From positions 1 to 5,822 of the forward strand of contig CATXYA010000133.1 in assembly GCA_958403605.1 (NCBI GenBank): DNA of 5,822 nucleotides, given 5' to 3'. A model generated the notes under the pieces. It worked only from the letters and a program-made list of their open reading frames with translations. It was not told where the DNA came from and did not search any database. Origin of the DNA: an uncultured Oscillospiraceae bacterium. Lineage in GTDB: Bacteria; Bacillota; Clostridia; Oscillospirales; Ruminococcaceae. Positions 1 to 5,822 of the stretch are shown piece after piece; within the stretch, counting starts at the first letter, position 1; every line of letters begins with the position of its first letter. The position numbers and the translations under genes are program-made.

Positions 1-575
1 ACAAACATCATCACCGCGCCGATGGCAAAGATCAGCAGCGTGCCCGACAGATGCGGCTCCAGCAGCATCATGCCCGCGATGCCGCCCAAAATGAGCAGAA
101 ACGGCAGCACGCCGTAGCTGAAGGTCTTCATTTTTTTGTGGTTCAGCGAGATGATATGCGCAAACAGGACGATGACCGCGAACTTGGCGATCTCCGAGGG
201 CTGAAAGCTGCCGCCGCCGGGCAGATAGATCCAGCGGGTGGTGCCCTTGGTCTCGGGCATGAATAGCACCACCACCAGCAGCAGCGCCGTCACACCCATG
301 AGGGGCCAGGCGAACTTGTGCAGCAGATGGTAATCGAAGTGCGGCGCCACAAACATGACGACGACGCCCAGCACGGCAAACAGCAGCTGGCGCTTGATGT
401 AGTATAAGCTGTCCCCCTCGCGGTACCACGCCGAGGCGTAGCTGGCGCTGAACATCATCACCAGCCCAAAGGCCAAAATGGTGAGCACGATGATGGCAAA
501 GGGCCAGTCGATGGAGGCGTACACTCCGGCATTGACTTCCGCTTTCTTTTTCAGATGTCTCGCTTCAGCCGGCAT
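1..575 (-). CDS. ftsW: SEDS-family peptidoglycan glycosyltransferase FtsW/SpoVE, 3' end missing
   Basis: This is the first 191 codons of a polytopic membrane protein of the SEDS family (FtsW, SpoVE, RodA), which polymerises lipid II at the septum together with a class B penicillin-binding protein. A short basic cytoplasmic N-terminus (LKKKAE near residue 10) precedes hydrophobic segments at about residues 25-45, 62-78, 88-106, 128-143, 155-172 and 178-191. The family signature is clear: G-TTRWIYL at 111-118 and FQPSEIAKFA at 124-133. LEPHLSGT at 172-179 stands where many members have QPDLGT. The catalytic aspartate of the family would lie beyond the left edge, so activity cannot be judged. 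The ATG at 575 is supported by AAAGGGGG (583-590) seven bases upstream, and it begins 18 bases after the mraY stop. The cluster position favours FtsW or SpoVE over RodA, but the piece alone cannot separate FtsW from SpoVE. Confidence 0.95.
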   Translation of the reverse strand, partial: MPAEARHLKKKAEVNAGVYASIDWPFAIIVLTILAFGLVMMFSASYASAWYREGDSLYYIKRQLLFAVLGVVVMFVAPHFDYHLLHKFAWPLMGVTALLLVVVLFMPETKGTTRWIYLPGGGSFQPSEIAKFAVIVLFAHIISLNHKKMKTFSYGVLPFLLILGGIAGMMLLEPHLSGTLLIFAIGAVMMF

Positions 576-593
576 GCAGCCGCCCCCTTTATT

Positions 594-1607
594 TTAGGAT
601 AGATAGATGTACAGGCAGCCCAGAAACACGAAGCTCAGCGTCACCAGGCTGAACACGGCGTCGATTTGGATCTCGCTCCAGCCGCACATCTCGAAATGAT
701 GGTGGATGGGGCTCATGCGGAAGATGCGCTTGCCGTGGGTCAGCTTGAAATAACCCACCTGCAGCATGACGCTGAACGCCTCCACCAGATAGAGAAAGCC
801 GAAGAACAGCAGCAGCTCAGGCCGGCCCATGCCATAGGCCGCGGCCACCACGGCCCCGCCCAAAAACATGCTGCCCGTGTCGCCCATAAAGCACTTGGCG
901 GGATAGAAGTTCCAGGCCAAAAAGCCCGCGCAGCCCCCCGCGATGGCCGCCGCGAACAGCGCCATCGTAGTATTGCCCAGCACGCTGCAGATAAACATGA
1001 AGCCTAGCATGCAGATAAAGGTGACGCTGGACGCCAAACCGTCGATGCCGTCGGTCAAATTGACGGCGTTCACCATGCCGATAATCAGCAAAAAGGAGAT
1101 GGGATAGTACAGGTAGCCGAACTCTACCACGCCCAGCAGCGGCAGCGACACCGCAGTATTCAGTGTGCCGTTGAGCTGCAGCGACGCCAAAAACGCGCCC
1201 GTGATAAGGATCTGCGCCACGATCTTGTACCGCGCCTTGAGGCCCAGATTGCGCTTTTTGACCACCTTGATGTAGTCGTCCACAAAGCCAACGAGCCCGA
1301 AGGCGTAGGCCGTCAGCAGGCTGATGAGCAGCTGCACACCCGCGGTGCCCAGCACGCCGCCCAAAATTTCAGGCGCGCTGACCGCCAGCAGCGCGTAGCC
1401 CAGCGCCGCGCCCAGCAGGCTGCCCAGGTAAAAGGTGAGGCCGCCCATGGTGGGCGTGCCGTTTTTGCCCTGGTGCCAGGTGGGGCCGATCTCCTTGATG
1501 GTCTGCCCGAAATGCAGCTTGCGCAGCGCGGGGATGATAAACAGTCCCGATACCGCCGTCAGCAGCATCGCGCCGAAAGCAGCCGTCAAAAGCGCCATTC
1601 GTTCCAT
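594..1607 (-). CDS. mraY: MraY, phospho-N-acetylmuramoyl-pentapeptide transferase
   Basis: MraY is the integral membrane enzyme that transfers phospho-MurNAc-pentapeptide from UDP to undecaprenyl phosphate, giving lipid I. The product is 337 residues from the ATG at 1607, close to the family's usual 320-360, with about ten hydrophobic segments. Conserved motifs, numbered from that ATG, are GTPTMGG at 50-56, VDDYIK at 109-114 (the Asp-Asp pair), NAVNLTDGIDGLA at 180-192, GDTGSMFLGG at 242-251 (metal and nucleotide site) and HHHFE at 302-306. All are intact, so the enzyme should be active. A GTG at 1616, in frame and three codons upstream, could also start the gene, but GGGAG at 1618-1622 ends only one base before it and lies ten bases before the ATG at 1607, so I prefer 1607. 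The gene begins 24 bases after the murF stop and is followed directly by ftsW. Confidence 0.97.
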   Translation of the reverse strand: MERMALLTAAFGAMLLTAVSGLFIIPALRKLHFGQTIKEIGPTWHQGKNGTPTMGGLTFYLGSLLGAALGYALLAVSAPEILGGVLGTAGVQLLISLLTAYAFGLVGFVDDYIKVVKKRNLGLKARYKIVAQILITGAFLASLQLNGTLNTAVSLPLLGVVEFGYLYYPISFLLIIGMVNAVNLTDGIDGLASSVTFICMLGFMFICSVLGNTTMALFAAAIAGGCAGFLAWNFYPAKCFMGDTGSMFLGGAVVAAAYGMGRPELLLFFGFLYLVEAFSVMLQVGYFKLTHGKRIFRMSPIHHHFEMCGWSEIQIDAVFSLVTLSFVFLGCLYIYLS

Positions 1608-1617
1608 GGATTCCACA

Positions 1618-1622
1618 CTCCC
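1618..1622 (-). promoter_or_regulatory. Ribosome binding site that decides the mraY start
   Basis: The minus strand reads GGGAG here, in the gap between murF and mraY. It ends one base before the possible GTG start at 1616 and ten bases before the ATG at 1607. Only the second spacing fits normal initiation, so the ATG is the better start. This is inferred from spacing alone. Confidence 0.6.
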
Positions 1623-1631
1623 AAGAATTTT

Positions 1632-2993
1632 TCATTCGTCCGCATAAAAGTCGGCCAGGATGGTCTCAAAGGCCATGCCGTGGCTGGCCTTCACCAGCAC
1701 GGCGTCCCCTGCCCCGGCCTCCCGGCGCAGCAGCGCGGCGGCCTCGGCCTTGTCCGCGCAGTGCACGGCGCAAAGGCCGCGCGCCCGGGCCTGTTCATGC
1801 AGAAAACGGGAGGCTTCCCCCACCGTCAGCACCAGGTCCACGCCCGCGTCCGCACAGGCGTCGCCCACGGCGGCGTGGCCGCTCTCGGTGGCGCTGCCCA
1901 GCTCGAACATATCGCCCAGCACGGCAATGCGCCTGCCGGGCACGTCCAGCGCCGCCAGCGTCGCAAGGCCGGCCTTCATGCTGTCCGGGCTGGCGTTGTA
2001 GCAGTCTTCCAATACCTGCACGCCCCGGCACTGTACCAGGTTTTCCCGGTGGCCCGTGGTCCTGTAATCCGCCAGGGCCGCCGCGGCTTTTTCGGCGTCC
2101 AGCCCCAGGCGCGTGGCCAGGGCATAAGCGGACAGGGCGTCCATGACGTTGTGCTCGCCCAGCGCCGGAATGAACGCGGGCAGCCGCCCGTGCTCCCGGT
2201 CCACGATCACAAAGCGCATGCCCGCCGGCGTCTGGCACAGGGCCTCGGCGCGCACGTCCGCCGCTTCGTTGTGCAAAGCGAACAGCACCCGGCGCAGGCC
2301 CGCGGGCACCGCCGCGCCCGGCAGCAGGTCGTTGTCGCCGCCCAGCACCAAAGGCGCACCCGGCGTCAAACCCTCGCAGATCTCCATTTTCGCTTTCAGG
2401 ATGTTTTCCCGCGTGCCCAACTGCTCCAGATGGGACTGGCCGATGGTGGAGATGATGGCGCCCGCGGGCCGGGCCGCCCGCGTCAGCTTGCGGATCTCGC
2501 CCAGGCCCTGCATGCCCATTTCCACCACCGCATAGGCCACGCTTTCGTCCAGGCGGAAGAGCGTGTTCGGCATGCCGATCTCATTATTTTGATTGCCCTC
2601 GGTCTTCAGCGTTTTGCCGAAGGCGGAAAACACCGCGTAGCAGAATTCCTTGGTGGTGGTCTTGCCCACACTGCCCGTCACGCCCACCAGCACGGGCGCG
2701 TACCGCGCCCGGTAGTTGCCGCCCAGGGCGATCATGGCGTCCAAAGCGTCCGGCACCAGGATGCAGCGCCCGGCGGGCACGCCGTCCACCGCATGCTCGG
2801 CCACCACGCCTGCGGCTCCCGCCGCCAGCGCCCCGGCGGCAAACGCATGGCCGTCCACCCGGGCGCCCCGGATGCATACAAACAGGCTGCCCGCCTGCAC
2901 GGCGCGGCTGTCGGTAACTACCTTTGTGATGACCGGGTCCCCTTCCAGAGTGCCCAGCCCTTTGCAAAGCTCGCTTGCGCGGATCGGCTGCAA
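1632..2993 (-). CDS. murF: MurF, UDP-MurNAc-tripeptide--D-Ala-D-Ala ligase
   Basis: MurF is the cytoplasmic ATP-dependent ligase that adds the D-Ala-D-Ala dipeptide to UDP-MurNAc-tripeptide, the last soluble precursor step. The 453-residue product has the usual Mur ligase layout. An N-terminal substrate domain holds VTDSR (26-30), with GSLFVCIRG and DGHAF following. The central ATPase domain has P-loop VTGSVGKTTTK (105-115), NQNNEIG (134-140), EMG (158-160), SHLE (187-190), the region of the carbamylated lysine (near K200-K202) and HNVMDALSA (281-289). The C-terminal domain has EDCYNASPDSM (329-339), GDMFELG (360-366) and KASHGMAFE (435-443). NQNNEIG and the YNASPDSM stretch separate MurF from MurE and MurD. 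The start is a TTG at 2993: no ATG or GTG lies in frame nearby, and the encoded MQPIRASEL matches where MurF proteins begin. It lies 17 bases after the murE stop. Confidence 0.97.
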   Translation of the reverse strand: MQPIRASELCKGLGTLEGDPVITKVVTDSRAVQAGSLFVCIRGARVDGHAFAAGALAAGAAGVVAEHAVDGVPAGRCILVPDALDAMIALGGNYRARYAPVLVGVTGSVGKTTTKEFCYAVFSAFGKTLKTEGNQNNEIGMPNTLFRLDESVAYAVVEMGMQGLGEIRKLTRAARPAGAIISTIGQSHLEQLGTRENILKAKMEICEGLTPGAPLVLGGDNDLLPGAAVPAGLRRVLFALHNEAADVRAEALCQTPAGMRFVIVDREHGRLPAFIPALGEHNVMDALSAYALATRLGLDAEKAAAALADYRTTGHRENLVQCRGVQVLEDCYNASPDSMKAGLATLAALDVPGRRIAVLGDMFELGSATESGHAAVGDACADAGVDLVLTVGEASRFLHEQARARGLCAVHCADKAEAAALLRREAGAGDAVLVKASHGMAFETILADFYADE

Positions 2994-2999
2994 AATGGT

Positions 3000-3009
3000 C
3001 TTCCCTTCC
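3000..3009 (-). promoter_or_regulatory. Strong ribosome binding site for the TTG start of murF
   Basis: The minus strand reads GGAAGGGAAG in the gap between murE and murF. Its AAGGG core (3003-3007) lies nine bases before the TTG at 2993 and six bases before an in-frame ATT at 2996. The strong site compensates for the weak start codon and supports initiation at TTG. Confidence 0.65.
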
Positions 3010-3010
3010 G

Positions 3011-4459
3011 TCAGGGCCGCAAAAGCCCCCGTTGTTCGAGCCAGTCGTGCACGATGCGGTGTTCATCCAGATAAATGGTGACGCCGTCGATGACCTGATA
3101 GTCCTCGTGGCCCTTTCCGCACAGCACCAGCACGTCGCCCTCCCGCAGCAGCTCCAGCGCCTTCTGCACGGCGCTGCGGCGCTCCGCCTCCGCCAGATAG
3201 GGCTTGCCGGAGGCTTTGAGCAGCGGCTCGACGTCCTCTATTATAGCATAAGGATCTTCCTTGCGGGGATTATCAGAGGTCAAAACGGCAAAATCGGCAT
3301 ACTTTACAACCGCATTTGCCATCAGCGGGCGTTTTTGGGCATCCCGCTCGCCCGCGCAGCCAAACAGCACCACCAGCCGTCCTTCCACAAAGGGAGCGAT
3401 GCCGGCCAGCAGTTTTTCAATGGCGTCGCCGGTATGGGCAAAGTCGCACAGGACGGTGAATTTTCCGCCGTACAGCACCTCGCAGCGCCCGCGCACCCCG
3501 TGGGTGTCGGCCAGGGCTGCGGCGGCTTGGTGCGCCGGGATGCCCAGGGCGATGGCCGCAGCGGCGGCGGCCATGGCGTTGTGCACCGAATAATCGCCCG
3601 GCATGGGGAACTGCACCCGCTGGATGAAGCTCTTGCCCACCATCTCAAATTTGACGCCCGCCGCCGCCAGGCGGATGTTTTTGGCCGTGTAATCCGCCAT
3701 GTCGTCCGTGGTGGAGAAGGTGATGCACTGCGGCCCCTGCACCTCGGCCACCAGACGGCGGCCATAGCTGTCGTCCACGTTCACCACCATGGCCTTGGTC
3801 TGGGCAAACAGGCTCTTTTTGGCCTGGTAGTAGTTTTCAAAGGTGCCGTGATAATCCAAATGATCCTGCGTCAGATTGGTGAAGACACCCACCTCAAAGG
3901 TGAGGCCCCACAGGCGCAGCTGGTCCAGCGCCTGGCTGCTGGCCTCCAGGACCACATAGGTGCAGCCCGCCGCCGCCATGCGGGAGAACAAGGCCGCCAG
4001 GTCCCACGCCTCGGGCGTGGTATACTTGGCGGGCACCTCCATCTGGTCGATCTCCGTGTGGATGGTGCCGATGAGGCCGGCCTGGTACCCCGCTTTTTCC
4101 AGGATCTGCTTGATGAGCGTGGTGACGGTGGTCTTGCCGTTGGTGCCCGTGACGGCCACCAGCTTTAGTTTTTTGGCCGGGTCGCCGAAGAACCGCTGGC
4201 ACAGCAGTGCGTAGGCCTTGCGGCCGTTTTCCACGGTCACCTCCCGCGGCAGCCCCAGGGGCCGCTCGGTGACGATGCAGGCCGCCCCGGCCGCCAGCGC
4301 CTTTTCGGCGTAGTCGTGGCCGTCGGCGGTGCGCCCCTTGGCGCAGACGAACACCGCGCCCGGCGCCGCCCGGCGCGAGTCCTGCGTGACCAGCGTCACG
4401 TCGCCCTCCGGCAGTGCGCCGGTATATTCGGTGCCTTCAAACAAGGTTTTCAATTCCAT
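3011..4459 (-). CDS. murE: MurE, UDP-MurNAc-L-Ala-D-Glu--meso-diaminopimelate ligase
   Basis: MurE is a cytoplasmic ATP-dependent ligase that adds the third amino acid of the stem peptide. Its 482 residues match the family. Domain 1 has VTQDSRRAAPGAVFVC (24-39). The ATPase domain has P-loop AVTGTNGKTT (102-111), YTTPEAWDL (146-154), EASSQALD (172-179), TNLTQDHLDYHG (194-205), the likely carbamylated lysine K214 in YYQAKKSLF, and PGDYSVHNAM (287-296). Domain 3 has CDFAHTGDAI (338-347), GCAGERDAQKRP (367-378), DNPRKEDP (396-403) and GKGHEDYQ (448-455). DNPR with GKGHE is the signature of meso-diaminopimelate rather than lysine ligases. Several motifs deviate: Q where a histidine is usual in EVSSHAL, G for P in HTPD, and AGER for GGDR. 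The ATG at 4459 has GAGGG (4466-4470) six bases upstream. The codons around DNPR are markedly AT-rich compared with the rest of the gene. Confidence 0.97.
   Translation of the reverse strand: MELKTLFEGTEYTGALPEGDVTLVTQDSRRAAPGAVFVCAKGRTADGHDYAEKALAAGAACIVTERPLGLPREVTVENGRKAYALLCQRFFGDPAKKLKLVAVTGTNGKTTVTTLIKQILEKAGYQAGLIGTIHTEIDQMEVPAKYTTPEAWDLAALFSRMAAAGCTYVVLEASSQALDQLRLWGLTFEVGVFTNLTQDHLDYHGTFENYYQAKKSLFAQTKAMVVNVDDSYGRRLVAEVQGPQCITFSTTDDMADYTAKNIRLAAAGVKFEMVGKSFIQRVQFPMPGDYSVHNAMAAAAAAIALGIPAHQAAAALADTHGVRGRCEVLYGGKFTVLCDFAHTGDAIEKLLAGIAPFVEGRLVVLFGCAGERDAQKRPLMANAVVKYADFAVLTSDNPRKEDPYAIIEDVEPLLKASGKPYLAEAERRSAVQKALELLREGDVLVLCGKGHEDYQVIDGVTIYLDEHRIVHDWLEQRGLLRP
3233..3345 (-). other. AT-rich codon patch within murE
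   Basis: The stretch covering MurE residues about 374-409, from QKRP through DNPRKEDP to IIED, uses codons such as GTT GTA, GAT TTT, TCT GAT AAT, CCT TAT GCT and ATA ATA, unlike the GC-ending codons on either side. Of bases 3241-3320, 35 of 80 are G or C, while the nearby 3121-3180 has 44 of 60. The protein is ordinary here, so only the synonymous choice is odd. Boundaries are approximate. Confidence 0.5.
3240..3248 (-). promoter_or_regulatory. Possible extended -10 promoter element inside murE
   Basis: On the minus strand this reads TGCTATAAT, a perfect extended -10 box (TG, one base, TATAAT) for the housekeeping sigma factor. Transcription would begin near 3232-3234 and serve murF, mraY and ftsW. 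No convincing -35 box lies 16-18 bases upstream; TTGACC occurs but 32 bases away. The sequence is also simply the codons for Tyr-Ala-Ile-Ile, so chance is possible. Confidence 0.25.
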
Positions 4460-4486
4460 GTGCTTCCCTCTTTTCTGGTGGTGCCG

Positions 4487-5822
4487 TCAGTCGGTCATGG
4501 ACGGGTCCTGGAACTGGATCTCGATCACTTCGCCCATCTGCACCTCGGTGCCCTCGGCCACGTTCTGCGACACGGCAATGCTGTTGTTGGATTCGCTGCC
4601 CTGGGCGCTGAAGTTCAGCTTCGCGCCCTTCAAAATATTGCTCACCGTGCCGTAGGGCTTGCCGATGACGTTGGGCACGGTGACGGTCTGCCCCGTGGCG
4701 CCCGCGTCCGTGTACAGGATCACGGTGGATTGGCGGGCCACGGAGGTGCCCGCGGCGGGATACTGGTAGGTGACGGTGGTGCCCTCGCCGATGGTGGTGC
4801 TGGTGAAGCCGTTCTCGTTCACCTTGCGGGCCGCCTGGTCCAGCGTCAGCTCCACCAGGTTCGGCATGCTCACCACCGCGGTGGCGGCCTCTTCTTCATT
4901 ATAATCGGGCGTATAGCCCAGATACGGCATGATCTCCGCCAGGATGCTGCCCACCGAGGGGCCGCAGATGGTGCCGCCGAAGGTGGTGTTGGGGTTGTGC
5001 GGCTCATCGACGAACACCAGCACACCGATCTCGGGGTCGTTGGCGGGCGCGTAGCCGAAGAAGGACGCCACGTACTCCTGGGCCGCGTCATCGCCGTGGA
5101 TGTTCTGGTGCTTCTGGCTGGTGCCGGATTTACCGCCCACGTGATACCCGGCCACATAGGCCGCATGGCCGTGGCCGTTCACCTTGTCGGCCACGCTCTC
5201 GCCCAGCATGGTGGCGATCTGCTGGCTGACGGTCTCGCTGATGACCTGGCGCTTCACGGTGGTGCCGATGGTCTTTACCACGTTGCCGTCCGCGTCCAGG
5301 ATCTGCTTCACCACATGAGGCTGCACCAGCTTGCCGCCATTGACCGCGGCGGAGGCCGCCGTCAGCATGGCGATGGGCGTGACGGAGCTGGACTGGCCGA
5401 AGGCCGAGCTGGACAGCTCCGTGATGCCCATGCGGTCCACGGAATAGGTGATGCAGGTGGCCTCGTCGTCCATATCGATGCCCGTCTTCTCCTTGAAGCC
5501 GAAGGCCTGCAGATAATCACAGAAGCGCTCGGCGCCGATGCGCCAGCCCAGCTGGATAAAGTAGGGGTTGCAGGAGTAGTTGAGGCCGCCGTAGAAATCC
5601 AGCGTGCCGTGGCCCTGGGTGCGGGCGCAGTTCATGTGGATGCCGCCCGTGCCGGGGATCTCAATCTTGCCGCCGCAGGTGAAGGATGTGTTCACGTCTG
5701 CCGCGCCGGAGTCCAGCGCCATGGAGGCCGTGACGGTCTTGAACACGGAGCCGGGATAATAGGTGTCGGACACGGCCTTGTTGCGCCATTGGGCCCATTG
5801 GCCGTGTAGGTGGCGTCGCTGC
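4487..5822 (-). CDS. spoVD: Class B penicillin-binding protein (SpoVD/FtsI type) with two PASTA domains, 5' end missing
   Basis: This is the C-terminal part of a membrane-anchored transpeptidase that cross-links septal or spore-cortex peptidoglycan with its SEDS partner. The frame is open to the right edge; the N-terminal membrane anchor and dimerisation domain lie beyond it. Numbering from the GTG at 5773, an internal valine codon and not a start, the active-site motif SVFK is at 9-12 within YYPGSVFK, SCN at 67-69 and KSGT at 215-218; AFGQSSSVTPIAM at 124-136 is also typical. Two PASTA domains follow, at about 303-355 (MPNLVELTLDQAARKV...) and 366-422 (VPNVIGKPYGTVSNIL...). Cys49 and Cys68 flank the active site with the spacing I recall for the redox-active pair of SpoVD. 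Two PASTA domains recall PBP2B instead, so SpoVD versus FtsI/PBP2B is unsettled. The stop lies 27 bases before murE. The first dozen visible codons look atypical. Confidence 0.95.
   Translation of the reverse strand, partial: QRRHLHGQWAQWRNKAVSDTYYPGSVFKTVTASMALDSGAADVNTSFTCGGKIEIPGTGGIHMNCARTQGHGTLDFYGGLNYSCNPYFIQLGWRIGAERFCDYLQAFGFKEKTGIDMDDEATCITYSVDRMGITELSSSAFGQSSSVTPIAMLTAASAAVNGGKLVQPHVVKQILDADGNVVKTIGTTVKRQVISETVSQQIATMLGESVADKVNGHGHAAYVAGYHVGGKSGTSQKHQNIHGDDAAQEYVASFFGYAPANDPEIGVLVFVDEPHNPNTTFGGTICGPSVGSILAEIMPYLGYTPDYNEEEAATAVVSMPNLVELTLDQAARKVNENGFTSTTIGEGTTVTYQYPAAGTSVARQSTVILYTDAGATGQTVTVPNVIGKPYGTVSNILKGAKLNFSAQGSESNNSIAVSQNVAEGTEVQMGEVIEIQFQDPSMTD

Noticed and set aside
1473..3074. 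Long plus-strand open frame of 533 codons opposite murF
   Set aside because: It is the antisense shadow of murF. Its product is rich in His, Arg, Gln and Gly with no recognisable motif, as expected opposite GC-ending codons.
2975..4168. Plus-strand open frame of 397 codons opposite murE
   Set aside because: Same reasoning: a low-complexity product opposite a clearly conserved ligase gene.
1632..4459. murE and murF as a recent tandem duplication
   Set aside because: Their N-terminal halves look alike (VTDSR versus TQDSR, GSLFVC versus GAVFVC, DGH), but this is the ancient common fold of the Mur ligases; their specific motifs are fully diverged.
4460..4486. Gap between the penicillin-binding protein gene and murE as a terminator or promoter
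   Set aside because: At 27 bases it is too short for a promoter with both boxes, shows no stem-loop followed by a T run, and is explained by the murE ribosome binding site.
4898..4905. ATTATAAT in the penicillin-binding protein gene as a second internal -10 box
   Set aside because: It comes from Asp-Tyr-Asn codons in the linker before the PASTA domains, has no TG extension and no -35 box at a proper distance.
4316..5809. Long plus-strand open frame of 497 codons opposite the penicillin-binding protein gene
   Set aside because: It lies opposite a gene with intact catalytic motifs, is repetitive in Gly, His, Ala and Val, and has no family likeness; it is a composition artefact.

Overview
The window is one uninterrupted block of peptidoglycan-precursor and division genes, all read on the minus strand. 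It is the middle of a Gram-positive dcw (division and cell wall) cluster. In transcription order, from the right edge to the left, it holds a class B penicillin-binding protein of the SpoVD/FtsI type (5' end beyond the right edge), murE, murF, mraY and an ftsW/spoVE-type SEDS gene (3' end beyond the left edge). The four gaps between genes are only 17 to 27 bases, and each contains a purine-rich ribosome binding site. No terminator and no intergenic promoter is visible, so the block reads as one operon.

Organism: the gene order, the PASTA domains on the penicillin-binding protein, the meso-diaminopimelate signature of MurE and the high GC content with GC-ending codons point to a GC-rich clostridial Bacillota. 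The Oscillospiraceae/Ruminococcaceae group is the best guess, but this rests on recalled family features and no search was possible. The cysteine pair near the active site of the penicillin-binding protein resembles that of SpoVD.

How the genes work together: MurE adds meso-diaminopimelate to UDP-MurNAc-L-Ala-D-Glu. MurF adds D-Ala-D-Ala to make the UDP-MurNAc-pentapeptide. MraY moves the phospho-MurNAc-pentapeptide onto undecaprenyl phosphate to make lipid I. After MurG (not in the window) has made lipid II, the SEDS protein polymerises it and the penicillin-binding protein cross-links the strands; SEDS and class B proteins act as a pair.

There is no accessory or mobile DNA, RNA gene, CRISPR array or unknown system here; I see an ordinary core locus. 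Points worth a second look are small: murD is absent from the place between mraY and ftsW where it often lies; murE contains an AT-rich patch that includes a perfect extended -10 box; murF appears to start with TTG; three MurE motifs carry unusual residues; and the reading frame at the extreme right edge of the penicillin-binding protein gene looks slightly suspect.
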